DNA of 32,545 nt from Acaryochloris sp. IP29b_bin.176 (lineage in GTDB: Bacteria; Cyanobacteriota; Cyanobacteriia; Thermosynechococcales; Thermosynechococcaceae): assembly GCA_028285315.1 (NCBI GenBank), contig JANQPU010000161.1:1-32545 (forward strand). The letters run 5' to 3'. Below the pieces are notes generated by a model, which saw nothing but the letters and a program-made list of their open reading frames with translations, did no database searches and was not told where the DNA came from. Positions 16,143-25,102 of the stretch are shown one piece after another; position 1 is the first letter of the stretch; every line of letters starts with the position of its first letter. The position numbers and the translations under genes are program-made.

Positions 16143-17087
16143 ATGCGTATTGCCCACGATATTACTGAGCTGATTGGTAAAACGCCTCTCATTCAACTAA
16201 ATCGCATTCCTGAGGCAGAAGGATGCTTAGCCAAGATTGTGATCAAACTCGAAAGCCTCAACCCCTCGGCTTCGGTCAAAGATCGGATTGGCAGCAATAT
16301 GATTGCCATTGCTGAAAAACAGGGATTGATTCATCCTGGCATCACGGTTTTGGTAGAACCGACCTCTGGCAATACGGGCATTGCCTTAGCAATGGTGGCG
16401 GCTGCGAAAGGTTATCGGCTGATCTTAACGATGCCAGAAACCATGAGCGCAGAACGTCGAGCCATGTTGCGGGCCTACGGGGCGCAGTTGGAACTGACGC
16501 CAGGGACAGAAGGAATGCGGGGCTGTATTGAACGGGCACAAGAGTTAGTGGATACGCTACCCAATGCCTATATGCTGCAGCAGTTTCGCAATCCGGCAAA
16601 TCCCCAAATTCATCGGCAAACCACGGCGGAGGAGATTTGGGCAGATACCGATGGTCAGGTGGATTTTTTAATTGCAGGGGTAGGCACTGGCGGGACTCTG
16701 ACGGGAGTAGCAGAAGTGTTGAAGGCTCGCAAGGAATCGTTTCGTGCGATCGCAGTAGAACCAGAAGGTAGCCCTATTTTATCCGGCGGATCGCCAGGTC
16801 CCCACAAAATTCAAGGGATCGGGGCTGGATTTGTCCCACCTGTTTTAAACGTGGATCTGATAGATGAAGTGGTACTTGTGAAAGACGAAGATGCGATCGC
16901 CTATGGTCGGCGCTTAGCCCGAGAAGAGGGACTTCTCTCGGGGATCTCATCAGGCGCAGCCCTTTGTGCCGCCATCCAAGTGGCAAAACGACCTGAAAGC
17001 AAAGATAAACTCATTGTCATGATTCAGCCCAGTTTTGGCGAACGCTATTTAAGTACGCCCCTCTTCCAAGATTCTGACTCTCAATAG
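16143..17087 (+). CDS. cysK: Cysteine synthase (O-acetylserine sulfhydrylase)
   Basis: A PLP enzyme that makes cysteine from O-acetylserine and sulfide. The 314-residue protein has the PLP lysine K46 in [11 protein letters not shown], the substrate loop TSGNTG near residue 75, GTGGTLTGV, and the SGISSGAA segment that binds the cofactor phosphate region. Length is typical of CysK. It follows the Rrf2 gene, and its last base is the first base of a possible GTG for the next gene, although the true ftsW start is probably downstream. In Bacillus, CysK binds the Rrf2 protein CymR; whether this pair does so is inference. Confidence 0.96.
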   Translation: MRIAHDITELIGKTPLIQLNRIPEAEGCLAKIVIKLESLNPSASVKDRIGSNMIAIAEKQGLIHPGITVLVEPTSGNTGIALAMVAAAKGYRLILTMPETMSAERRAMLRAYGAQLELTPGTEGMRGCIERAQELVDTLPNAYMLQQFRNPANPQIHRQTTAEEIWADTDGQVDFLIAGVGTGGTLTGVAEVLKARKESFRAIAVEPEGSPILSGGSPGPHKIQGIGAGFVPPVLNVDLIDEVVLVKDEDAIAYGRRLAREEGLLSGISSGAALCAAIQVAKRPESKDKLIVMIQPSFGERYLSTPLFQDSDSQ

Positions 17088-17158
17088 TGTTCGCTTCCCT
17101 TCACTTCCCAGGTGGGTCTGCTATACTGGCCTCGACTTACCGCTGGGGCATACTGGTT

Positions 17159-18610
17159 GTGAAGATACGTCGCCTCATTCCTTCCCCCCTTTACTCGACA
17201 GCAGAATGGGCTGCCGAAGCTCGTTTCCTCCATTGGTTAACCCTATTCTGGTTAGGGATTGGCCTCGTGGTGCTGTTTTCGGCGTCCTATCATGCGGGGG
17301 CGATTGAATCAGGGGATGGCCTCTACTATTCCAAACGCCAGCTTTTGGGAGTTTGCTTGGGATTGATGGGGTTCTGCACCGCTATTCATATTCCGTTACA
17401 AAAGCTGATAAAAGTCTCCGCGTTCGGATTCTTTTTATTCTTAGGGTTAATTTTTGCCACAAAAATCCCTGGCGTAGGGATGACCATTAATGGTGCCACT
17501 CGATGGATTGATATTGGTCCCTTTCCGCTCCAACCGTCAGAACTGATCAAGCCTTTTCTGATTATGCAGAGTGCCTACATCTTCCATCGTTGGTCTCGCT
17601 TAACGCTAAGCAAACGACTATGGTGGCTATTTTTGTTTTCCCTGACCCTCTTGGGGATACTAGTACAGCCGAATCTCAGCACGACTGCTTTGTGTGGCAT
17701 GACCCTCTGGCTGATTGCCTTAGCAGCGGGCTTGCGGTATCAGTCTCTGCTGCTAACGGCACTTGTGGGGGTCGGTATAGCGGCTATCAGTATTCTGCAA
17801 AATCCCTACCAGCAAAGTCGGATCCTTTCTTTTTTGAATCCTTGGGCCGATTCTCTTGGGGATGGTTATCAGCTCTATCAGAGCTTATTGGCCGTTGGCT
17901 CAGGGGGCCTTCTTGGTACTGGCTTCGGTGAATCACAACTCAAGCTCTCCTATTTGCCGATTCAGCATACGGACTTTATCTTTGCCGTGTTTGCTGAAGA
18001 GTTTGGTTTGTTAGGGGGATTTTGCTTTTTACTATTACTGGGAACTTACAGTATTTTGGCCCTGCGGGTGGCGATGAAATCAACCCATCCTATTCAACGT
18101 TTGATCGCGATTGGAGCCATGATTTTTCTGGTCGGCCAGTCCTTAATTAATATTGGCGTTGTGACTGGCGTGTTGCCGACCACGGGACTCCCCCTTCCCC
18201 TATTTAGTTATGGGGGAAATTCCATGATTTCCAGCTTATTGATAGCGGGGCTATTGATTCGGGCTGCTCGTGAGAGTCAAAGTGCAGAAGTAGTGGCTAT
18301 CCCTCATCAAGCAGGCGCATCTCCCTCTTTAATTCGCCTAGTCGGCGATCACTCTTCCATTGCCACTGCTAGACATCGCTCCCCTGCGAATGGGCTGAAA
18401 GATTCCCCGGCTTATCGCCAGTCTAGAGAAGCAACGTCGCTCAAGTTAGTTCGCCAACGCAAAAGGTCATCTCTATGGCGTCGGATAATCAATAAGATGC
18501 ACTCATCTCGGTCTACAGCTCCTACCTTGTCTCAACAAAATGCTCCTAGAGCAAGACTGGCAGCCAAAAAACAGCGGTTAAAACAACGCCGACAAGACAG
18601 ACTTCGTTAA
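17159..18610 (+). CDS. ftsW: FtsW, SEDS-family cell division glycosyltransferase
   Basis: FtsW is the polytopic membrane peptidoglycan polymerase of the divisome. The frame is open from a GTG at 17087 overlapping the cysK stop, but the GTG at 17159 gives the cyanobacterial-type start VKIRRLIPSP, followed by EWAAEARFLHWLTLFWL and the first span, so I prefer it (483 residues; 507 if the upstream GTG is used). About ten spans follow, with SEDS hallmarks GATRWIDIGPFPLQPSEL, HTDFIFAVFAEEFG (Asp272 in the short form, the probable catalytic residue) and LPLFSYGGNSM. The last about 110 residues are a hydrophilic tail, strongly Arg/Lys/Gln-rich at the end (AAKKQRLKQRRQDRLR). A RodA role is less likely given the N-terminus. 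Confidence 0.92.
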   Translation: MKIRRLIPSPLYSTAEWAAEARFLHWLTLFWLGIGLVVLFSASYHAGAIESGDGLYYSKRQLLGVCLGLMGFCTAIHIPLQKLIKVSAFGFFLFLGLIFATKIPGVGMTINGATRWIDIGPFPLQPSELIKPFLIMQSAYIFHRWSRLTLSKRLWWLFLFSLTLLGILVQPNLSTTALCGMTLWLIALAAGLRYQSLLLTALVGVGIAAISILQNPYQQSRILSFLNPWADSLGDGYQLYQSLLAVGSGGLLGTGFGESQLKLSYLPIQHTDFIFAVFAEEFGLLGGFCFLLLLGTYSILALRVAMKSTHPIQRLIAIGAMIFLVGQSLINIGVVTGVLPTTGLPLPLFSYGGNSMISSLLIAGLLIRAARESQSAEVVAIPHQAGASPSLIRLVGDHSSIATARHRSPANGLKDSPAYRQSREATSLKLVRQRKRSSLWRRIINKMHSSRSTAPTLSQQNAPRARLAAKKQRLKQRRQDRLR

Positions 18611-18661
18611 GATCAATATACGAACACCTGATTGTAAGTTGCGTTGAAGTAGCTTCCTCCT

Positions 18662-19399
18662 ATGCTGGAAACGCTGGAAATTCAGCTCTATCACCTTGAA
18701 CAATTCGCGAATGCGATCGTCGCCACCCAACTTTCCCATCTCTCTGTTCTGAGCGTTGGCATTATCTTTGTGGCGGGACTGTTAACCAGTCTCACCCCCT
18801 GCACCTTGTCGATGTTGCCGATTACGGTGGGCTATATTGGCGGTTATGAAACGGAGAATCGATGGCAGGCAATGGCCCAATCGATTTGGTTTTGTTTAGG
18901 TTTGGCCCTAACCCTAGCAGGTTTGGGGATTGGTGCAGCGCTATTGGGTCGAATCTATGGCCAAATTGGCGTTGGTCTGGCCATTGGCGTCAGCTTGGTT
19001 GCAATCATCATGGGACTCAACTTGCTAGAGGCGCTCCCCCTGCAGCTGCCTAGTTTCTCCGGGGTTGACCTGATTTCTGAGCAACTGCCCAGAGGGATAC
19101 GGTCCTTTTTGTTGGGATTGACCTTTGGCTTGGTTGCTTCTCCCTGTAGCACCCCTGTTTTAGCAACCTTATTGGCCTGGATCTCAAGTACTCAGGATCC
19201 TATTCTGGGCGGTGGTCTGTTATTGTCGTACACGGCAGGCTATACTGCTCCGCTGATCATTGCAGGAACGTTTACGGCAGTGATCAAGCGATTCTTAGCT
19301 ATCCGTCAATGGTCAGCCTGGATTACTCCCACTAGTGGCGTTATCCTCGTTGCTTTTGGTGTATTTTCCTTGCTTAACCATGTTTTGCCTAGTGCATAA
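18662..19399 (+). CDS. ccdA: Cytochrome c biogenesis thiol:disulfide protein CcdA
   Basis: CcdA moves reducing power across the membrane to keep apocytochrome c heme-binding cysteines reduced. The 245-residue protein has six hydrophobic spans and the two active cysteines: C47 in LTSLTPCTLSMLP and C162 in VASPCSTPVLATL. It lies 33 bases before ccs1, and the pair forms the cyanobacterial/plastid system II for cytochrome c maturation. The N-terminal about 25 residues are hydrophilic with a Gln/His content. Confidence 0.95.
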   Translation: MLETLEIQLYHLEQFANAIVATQLSHLSVLSVGIIFVAGLLTSLTPCTLSMLPITVGYIGGYETENRWQAMAQSIWFCLGLALTLAGLGIGAALLGRIYGQIGVGLAIGVSLVAIIMGLNLLEALPLQLPSFSGVDLISEQLPRGIRSFLLGLTFGLVASPCSTPVLATLLAWISSTQDPILGGGLLLSYTAGYTAPLIIAGTFTAVIKRFLAIRQWSAWITPTSGVILVAFGVFSLLNHVLPSA

Positions 19400-19432
19400 T
19401 CCTGTTGCTTTCCCACTCCTTGATCCAATCCC

Positions 19433-20812
19433 ATGACCTCTAACCTTGGCCAACCTCAAGCCTTCTTCAAAAAAACGTTAGTGCCTGTTTTGGCGGATTT
19501 ACGACTGGCAATTGTCTTGCTACTTGCGATCGCACTCTTTAGCATTTCCGGCACCGTCATTGAACAGGGCCAGTCCCTAGAGTTTTATCAGGCCAATTAT
19601 CCTGAGGAGCCAGCTCTGTTTGGTTTTTTAACCTGGAAAGTGTTGGTGGCGATAGGGTTAGATCATGTGTATGCGACCTGGTGGTTCTTGTCGCTGCTGA
19701 TCCTGTTTGGTACCAGTCTAACGGCCTGTACCTTTATGCGTCAGTTGCCAGCCCTCAAAGCAGCGCAGAGCTGGAAATTCTATAAAAAACCCCGTCAGTT
19801 TGAAAAACTCGCTCTGAGTACGACCCTTGATCCGGCCCAGAGACCCTCTCTGATTGAGGCGTTACAAAAGAACCGCTACAAAATCTTTGAAGAAGACCAG
19901 AGTCTTTATGCCCGCAAAGGCATGGCCGGACGGATTGGTCCGATCATCGTCCATGCCAGTATGATCTTGATCTTGCTCGGTTCGATTTGGGGATCTCTCA
20001 CAGGCTTTATGGCCCAAGAAATGATTCCCAGCGGCACCACTGCCAAGGTTAGCAATATTGTTAAATCGGGACCTTGGTCTGGAGCCCAAATTCCCAAGGA
20101 CTGGGCCGTACAAGTGAATCGATTTTGGATAGATTACACTCCCGAAGGCCAGATCGACCAATTCTACTCTGACTTATCCATTGTGGATGAGGACAATAAC
20201 GAATTGGATCGGCAGACAATCCACGTGAATCAGCCCCTCAAACATCAGGGGGTAACCCTCTATCAGGCGGACTGGTCCATTGCGGCAGTGCGAGTCCAGC
20301 TCAATAACAGCCCCGTCTTGCAGTTACCCATGGCTCCCCTAAAAACCCCTGGCGGGGGCAGGATATGGGGAACATGGGTGCCAACAAAACCCGATCTCAG
20401 TGCAGGCGTAACCCTACTAACAACGGATTTGCAGGGCACTGTCGTGGTCTATGATGAATCCGGTCAGCTTGTCTCAACTGTGAGAACCGGCATGTCTACC
20501 GATGTCAATGACATTAGTCTAAAGGTAGTGGAACTGGTCGGTAGCACAGGGCTACAAATCAAGGCCGATCCAGGTATTCCTTGGATCTATGCCGGGTTTG
20601 GGTTGCTGATGATTGGCGTAATCATGAGCTATGTGTCCCATTCTCAAATCTGGCTATTAACGGCGGATGACCAACTCTATATTGGTGGGCGGACCAATCG
20701 GGCCCAATTGACCTTTGAGCGAGAACTGGTGGAAATGATTGAACAAGCTACCCCTCATTCTAATCTCGCTCCGCAAGCCGATCCACAACCTCAGGAAGTG
20801 GCTAAATTATAA
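19433..20812 (+). CDS. ccs1: Cytochrome c biogenesis protein Ccs1 (ResB type)
   Basis: Ccs1 pairs with CcsA to deliver and attach heme to c-type cytochromes on the lumenal/periplasmic side. The 459-residue protein has the family start [23 protein letters not shown], a second span after HVYATWWF, a third near 173-193 ([20 protein letters not shown]), a large extracytoplasmic domain, and a last span near 384-402 before the SHSQIWLL element. The His before the third span and in the second region are candidate heme contacts by analogy with the family. CcsA is not in the window. It is in tandem with ccdA, which strengthens the call. Confidence 0.95.
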   Translation: MTSNLGQPQAFFKKTLVPVLADLRLAIVLLLAIALFSISGTVIEQGQSLEFYQANYPEEPALFGFLTWKVLVAIGLDHVYATWWFLSLLILFGTSLTACTFMRQLPALKAAQSWKFYKKPRQFEKLALSTTLDPAQRPSLIEALQKNRYKIFEEDQSLYARKGMAGRIGPIIVHASMILILLGSIWGSLTGFMAQEMIPSGTTAKVSNIVKSGPWSGAQIPKDWAVQVNRFWIDYTPEGQIDQFYSDLSIVDEDNNELDRQTIHVNQPLKHQGVTLYQADWSIAAVRVQLNNSPVLQLPMAPLKTPGGGRIWGTWVPTKPDLSAGVTLLTTDLQGTVVVYDESGQLVSTVRTGMSTDVNDISLKVVELVGSTGLQIKADPGIPWIYAGFGLLMIGVIMSYVSHSQIWLLTADDQLYIGGRTNRAQLTFERELVEMIEQATPHSNLAPQADPQPQEVAKL

Positions 20813-20891
20813 GGCTTGCCGCCCTATTCAGGCGCAATGTCAGATGGCCCATCGCCGGGAAAACTCTAACAAAAACGATTGATGGTGATCC

Positions 20892-21170
20892 ATGTCCCAG
20901 CCCCCTGCACCCAAACCTTCCCGGTCTTCATTAAACCAGGAGCAACTTAAACAATTGCGTGCCGAGTTAAAGTCGCCTTACCGGGGTTTGAGGCGCTTCT
21001 TTTACGTTGCCTTTGCTGGCTCTGCCTTTGTGGGTGCGGTGGTGTTCTTCTTTCAGCTGCTAGCAGGGCAGACCGTCTCCACTACGCTCCCAAATTTGAT
21101 GCTGCAGGTTGGGATTTTGACTTTGATGTTGTGGTTGTTGTGGCTTGAGCGTTCCCGCAACAGTGCCTAA
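20892..21170 (+). CDS. DUF3493 (LPA3-like) small membrane protein
   Basis: A 92-residue protein with a polar N-terminus, the sequence LKSPYRGLRRFFYVAFAGSA leading into a first span (about 37-58), and a second span (about 67-85). This matches DUF3493, a family found in cyanobacteria and plastids; the plant member LPA3 takes part in photosystem II assembly. A similar role here is possible but not shown. It follows ccs1 by 79 bases and its last four bases overlap the end of the convergent response regulator gene. Confidence 0.8.
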   Translation: MSQPPAPKPSRSSLNQEQLKQLRAELKSPYRGLRRFFYVAFAGSAFVGAVVFFFQLLAGQTVSTTLPNLMLQVGILTLMLWLLWLERSRNSA

Positions 21171-21814
21171 ACCATCCGTTGTTCAATTGCCCAGCGAGCA
21201 AGTTCTGTACGGTTGTTTAAACCAGTCTTGCCTAACATGTTGCTGACGTGACTCTCTACCGTTCGCTGGCTCACGCTTAAGTCATCAGCAATCTCCCGAT
21301 TAGACATCCCTTTGGCCACCAGCTGAATAACCTTGGTTTCCGTAGGGGTTAAATCAACATCAAAGGGAACCTGAATCGATAGTTCCCCTTCAAGGGAATT
21401 GGATTGTTTCTGCATCATTCGTGAGGCTTGTTTCAATGATGCTTCAATTTGAGCCACCAACTCATCAGGCTCAAAAGGTTTAATCATATACACATCAGCC
21501 CCGGTATTTAAACCCGTCACTCGATCTTGAATTTGCCCCTTTGCTGACAGAAAGAGGACAGGGAGATAGCTGGTCTGAGGGTTGTCTCGAACGCGTTTAA
21601 CAAACGCATAGCCGTCCATCTCTGGCATCATCACATCGCAGATGATGAGATTCGGGATACTCTTCTCAAGAACGCGCAAAGCCTCCCGGCCATTCTTGGC
21701 CGTTGTCACTTCATACCCACGCAATTCTAAGTAATCCTTCACCAAAAGAATCAGATTTGGATCATCGTCAATGAGTAGCAGTTGATTTTGATCAGCCGTG
21801 ATAACGTCTTGCAT
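21167..21814 (-). CDS. NarL/FixJ-family response regulator
   Basis: A 215-residue regulator with a receiver domain (DDD near 16-18, phospho-acceptor D60 in IICDVMMPEMDGY, S in LFLSAKG, K in MIKPFE) and a LuxR-type helix-turn-helix (LTPTETKVIQLVAKGMSN, then SQRTVESHVSNML). The acceptor switch residue is Ser where many have Thr, a common variant. The C-terminal NNRTELARWAIEQ resembles cyanobacterial Rre1/Ycf29-type regulators, but I cannot place it there with confidence. No histidine kinase is beside it. A 31-base imperfect inverted repeat lies 59 to 89 bases upstream of the start codon. Confidence 0.92.
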   Translation of the reverse strand: MQDVITADQNQLLLIDDDPNLILLVKDYLELRGYEVTTAKNGREALRVLEKSIPNLIICDVMMPEMDGYAFVKRVRDNPQTSYLPVLFLSAKGQIQDRVTGLNTGADVYMIKPFEPDELVAQIEASLKQASRMMQKQSNSLEGELSIQVPFDVDLTPTETKVIQLVAKGMSNREIADDLSVSQRTVESHVSNMLGKTGLNNRTELARWAIEQRMV

Positions 21815-21872
21815 ACCCTAGAAGCCACCCGTGTCTTTATGCCTAGCGTTACTCAGAAATTCTGTAACCGAA

Positions 21873-21903
21873 GTTTACATTGCCGAGCTTCGCTAATGTA
21901 TAC
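21873..21903. promoter_or_regulatory. Imperfect dyad upstream of the NarL-type regulator
   Basis: GTTTACATT (21873-21881) and AATGTATAC (21895-21903) match as an inverted repeat in 8 of 9 positions with a 13-base spacer. It is between the regulator start (21814) and the obg stop, so it could be an operator or part of the promoter. NarL-family proteins often bind such dyads, so autoregulation is a reasonable guess. Confidence 0.4.
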
Positions 21904-21962
21904 CGTATTATTACTTAATCTTTCCCAAATTGAATGATAATTCAACTTCTTTCCAGCTAAAT

Positions 21963-23015
21963 TTACGTTTCTCTTAAGATGGGTGAGTCCAGAATAGACA
22001 GTGGGGAATCAGCTCTCTCGTCAGAGAGCTGATCCAGCATTCCCCAAACCTTTTGGAGTAAAACGTCTAAGCCTTGTTGCGCCACTGCAGAGATTAAGTA
22101 AACGGGACCTCCGCTAATCTGCTCTAGGTGGGCCTGCCTTTGATGGAGCTGATCGGAGTCCATTGCGTCTATTTTGTTCAGCACCACCAGTTGAGGGCGG
22201 TGTTGTAATCCCTGACCGTAGGCCGAGAGTTCTTGTTGAATGATCTGGTAGTCTTGCTCAGGATGATCCGTAGTGGCATCAACAAGATGCAACAACAGTC
22301 GGGTCCGCTCTACATGTCGGAGAAAATCATGGCCTAAACCAACGCCCGCATGAGCCCCTTCGATTAATCCAGGGATATCTGCAAAGACGGTGCCATCCCC
22401 GGTCGCACGAGGGACGACGCCCAAGTTGGGAATTAACGTTGTGAAGGGATAGTCGGCGATTTTGGGTCGAGCGGCAGACAACACTGAAATGAGGGTCGAT
22501 TTGCCAGCGTTGGGTAAGCCAATAATGCCAACTTCCGCCAATAATTTTAGCTCTAGACGGAGTCGATATTCTTCTCCGGGCAAGCCAGGCAAGGCATGTT
22601 CTGGTGCGCGATTGCGGTTGCTGAGAAAATGCTTGTTTCCCAGCCCCCCTTTACCTCCCTGGGCAACGGTCAGGGTTTGCTCATCGATCGTTAAATCTCC
22701 CAGCAGGTTCATGGTGTCAGCATCGTAAATGGCTGTGCCGCACGGAACTTCAATCAGACGATCTTGCCCAGAGGCACCCGTCAAATTTTTGGGGCCGCCA
22801 CGCTTCCCATCTTCCGCAATAAATTGATGATTGTATTTGAAGTCCAGGAGAGTTTGGAGATGGGTTGAAGCCTGAAGAATCACCGATCCGCCTCGACCCC
22901 CATTCCCACCAGCAGGTCCCCCCGCAGGCACGTATTTTTCGCGCCGAAACGCTACCATCCCGTCTCCCCCTTTACCGGCTTTGACAAATATTTCGGTTTG
23001 ATCAATGAAGCGCAT
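21963..23015 (-). CDS. obgE: Obg/CgtA ribosome-assembly GTPase
   Basis: Obg binds the 50S ribosomal subunit and links GTP level to ribosome assembly and growth. The frame is open upstream to a TTG at 23051, but the family starts [14 protein letters not shown], so I place the start at the ATG at 23015 (350 residues). The N-terminal glycine-rich Obg fold includes [13 protein letters not shown]; the G domain has [19 protein letters not shown] and NKID. The C-terminal OCT domain of some Obg proteins is missing; only a short tail follows the G domain, as in many cyanobacteria. It is downstream of the HPt gene by 124 bases. Confidence 0.95.
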   Translation of the reverse strand: MRFIDQTEIFVKAGKGGDGMVAFRREKYVPAGGPAGGNGGRGGSVILQASTHLQTLLDFKYNHQFIAEDGKRGGPKNLTGASGQDRLIEVPCGTAIYDADTMNLLGDLTIDEQTLTVAQGGKGGLGNKHFLSNRNRAPEHALPGLPGEEYRLRLELKLLAEVGIIGLPNAGKSTLISVLSAARPKIADYPFTTLIPNLGVVPRATGDGTVFADIPGLIEGAHAGVGLGHDFLRHVERTRLLLHLVDATTDHPEQDYQIIQQELSAYGQGLQHRPQLVVLNKIDAMDSDQLHQRQAHLEQISGGPVYLISAVAQQGLDVLLQKVWGMLDQLSDERADSPLSILDSPILRET

Positions 23016-23139
23016 AGGAACAATGTATTGAAGGGAATCATAGAGGGACAAGTTCTTTCCGCAATGCTCCTAATCGTTCATACAAGACCCAGGATATTGA
23101 CTTCAAGCAACCTGTTCGTTGATGTCCTGAATCTACAGC

Positions 23140-23517
23140 TTAACTGAGTATTGTCGGTTCCTGATCCCATTGCTTAGTCTGGGCAACGACATCTTGATAA
23201 GCTGTTTCCAATTGGCTCACCAAAGGAAGACTGAGAGGCGTGGTATTCTCCTTCATTTGGGCTTCGACTGCTGCTGCGATCGCAAACATTGTTACGGCAC
23301 CCACATGAGCGCTGGCTCCCTTAATATGGTGCACTTCTTGTCTGGCAATATCGAAGTTCTGGGTTGCGATCGCAGCCCTTAAGCTCACCAAATGTTGTTG
23401 AGTATCATCCACAAACAGATGCAGGAGTTCTTGCTCAAAGGCTGGGTCACCGTCGGAGCATTCTTGGAGGTAGCTCCGATCAATAGTGATGGGAGGAATA
23501 GGTTGCCATGATCCCAT
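23140..23517 (-). CDS. Histidine phosphotransfer (HPt) domain protein
   Basis: A 125-residue four-helix protein with the HPt motif HHIKGASAHVGA; the first His (residue 63) is the phospho-acceptor by the H-x-x-K-G pattern. I start at the ATG at 23517 because AAGGAG lies five bases before it; a GTG two codons upstream overlaps that site. HPt proteins relay phosphate from hybrid kinases to response regulators. No hybrid kinase is adjacent, though a NarL-type regulator is 1.3 kb downstream in the same direction beyond obg. A link between the two is only a guess. Confidence 0.9.
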   Translation of the reverse strand: MGSWQPIPPITIDRSYLQECSDGDPAFEQELLHLFVDDTQQHLVSLRAAIATQNFDIARQEVHHIKGASAHVGAVTMFAIAAAVEAQMKENTTPLSLPLVSQLETAYQDVVAQTKQWDQEPTILS

Positions 23518-23556
23518 GGACACTCCTTGAATTCCGTATTGCCAACATGATATTTG

Positions 23557-24954
23557 CTAATTGTCCAACGCTGTGGCAGGGTTTGCAACAGATTGATCCT
23601 GATTCCGAAACGTTTTGTAGGTAAGTTTAGAAATCTTACGAATCAGTTCTTGGGCACGGGGATCATTATGGGGTCGCTGCACCAGGATAGCGGCCACATA
23701 GTGCTGCCCATTGGGCATGTCGATCAGGCCAATATCTCCGACTACAGAACCAATATCGCCCGTCTTGTGCGCAATACTGGCATCTTTGTCGATGCCTTGA
23801 GGTAGTAGGGTATTGGTGACGGTCTGGCGCATAATATCTAACGCTTGCTCACGACTGGTAGCAGACAAGAGACTCTCATCACTGAGCTTTAGCATTAAGG
23901 CTGCCATATCTTGAGGACTGACGGTATTGGTTCCCTCTAAGTCTGGTAAAAGATTGCGAATAGCAGTGTGTTTTAGACCCCAGGATTTAAACCGCTGGTT
24001 CAGTTTCTCGGCTCCGCCTAAACGATCAATCAGCATATTAGTGGCAGTATTATCGCTAATTGCGATCATGTATTCCGCCGTTTCCAATGCTGAAAACTGG
24101 GTACCCACAGGCTGATATTGCATTGAGCCAGCTTCTGCGGCCACCAGATCCTGGCGCATCACCAAGGGTTCATTCAAGTCAATCGTCCCTGCATCCACTT
24201 CTTCAAAAAACGCGAGCAAAATAGGGATTTTGATGGTGCTTGCGGCTGACACGCTTTTTGCGCCGTTGATATCGAGATATTCTCCAGTATTGGGATTAAG
24301 GAAAAACATCACGGGCTTAAGTCCGGGTTGAGCCACAGACCATTTTTGAATCTGCTGTTTAATCGCCGATAGCTCTTGCCCTTCTCGAATGAGTCGCGTT
24401 AGCCGAGGCTCTTGAGACCATCGGTAGAACAGAGATTGTGGACGATCAAGCTGTGAGTTAAAGGTCTTAGGCTGAGTAGATTGTCCAGCATTGCTCGTCG
24501 TTACAAGGGAGTTTAGAGCATTGGGGGATAGATCAGAGGAAACAGAGGGAGGGGGAGAAGACACGACGTCCTGTTTGGGATCCATGATCGTCAATGCGGT
24601 GCCTGCGATCGCAGCGACCCCAGAGCCAACAATCATCAAACGAGTAAGATAGGCAAACCATCCCCAAAAATTTGATCGCGTTCTAGGGGAATGAGGGGTA
24701 GATTGGCGTGGATGTTTGGGATGTGCTGAGCGTCCTACAGTAACTGACTGTTGAGGGATCACTTTGGTCCTCTTCCCCTGAGAGGGGGAAGAGGCTACCT
24801 GGACATGGGCCGACTGAGGCTGACGTTGGGTTTGCTGCTGTAAGAGCTGTTGTTTGCGCATCGCTCGACGCGTTTGATGCATTCTCCGGCGCTGCTGCCA
24901 CAATTGGCGCTGCTGTCGTGAAGTCAAAGATTGCCTGGAGTGTTGAAGCACCAC
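23557..24954 (-). CDS. Membrane-anchored class A beta-lactamase-like serine hydrolase
   Basis: A 465-residue protein in three parts. Residues 1-95 are basic and unusually rich in Gln and Arg (for example RQQRQLWQQRRRMHQTRR). One membrane span lies at about 103-124. After a Ser/Pro-rich linker, a penicillin-recognising domain (about 185-450) has SxxK (S239-T-I-K242), SDN (300-302) and KTG (397-399) in the right order. E340 in DLEGTNT may take the place of the class A deacylating Glu. It could be a beta-lactamase or a cell-wall-related hydrolase; context does not decide. The GTG start is uncertain and a later ATG at 24882 is possible. Confidence 0.88.
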   Translation of the reverse strand: MVLQHSRQSLTSRQQRQLWQQRRRMHQTRRAMRKQQLLQQQTQRQPQSAHVQVASSPSQGKRTKVIPQQSVTVGRSAHPKHPRQSTPHSPRTRSNFWGWFAYLTRLMIVGSGVAAIAGTALTIMDPKQDVVSSPPPSVSSDLSPNALNSLVTTSNAGQSTQPKTFNSQLDRPQSLFYRWSQEPRLTRLIREGQELSAIKQQIQKWSVAQPGLKPVMFFLNPNTGEYLDINGAKSVSAASTIKIPILLAFFEEVDAGTIDLNEPLVMRQDLVAAEAGSMQYQPVGTQFSALETAEYMIAISDNTATNMLIDRLGGAEKLNQRFKSWGLKHTAIRNLLPDLEGTNTVSPQDMAALMLKLSDESLLSATSREQALDIMRQTVTNTLLPQGIDKDASIAHKTGDIGSVVGDIGLIDMPNGQHYVAAILVQRPHNDPRAQELIRKISKLTYKTFRNQDQSVANPATALDN

Positions 24955-25102
24955 CCTCTCCTGAACTAAGAAATTTGGCTATGGACGTGATGGAGCACAA
25001 TGATACAAAGGACAAAATCCTTCCTCAATCTTCCCGAACAGGCTCAAAGCTTAATGCAAACCTTAAAGCATGGCCGACTGCTGAAGATTATGAGTATTTT
25101 AA

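Noticed and set aside
24683-25015. 110-codon minus-strand ORF overlapping the start of the serine hydrolase
   Set aside because: It is an alternative frame of the Gln/Arg-rich head of the hydrolase; its Ala/Ser/Thr-rich composition is what frame-shifting that head would produce.
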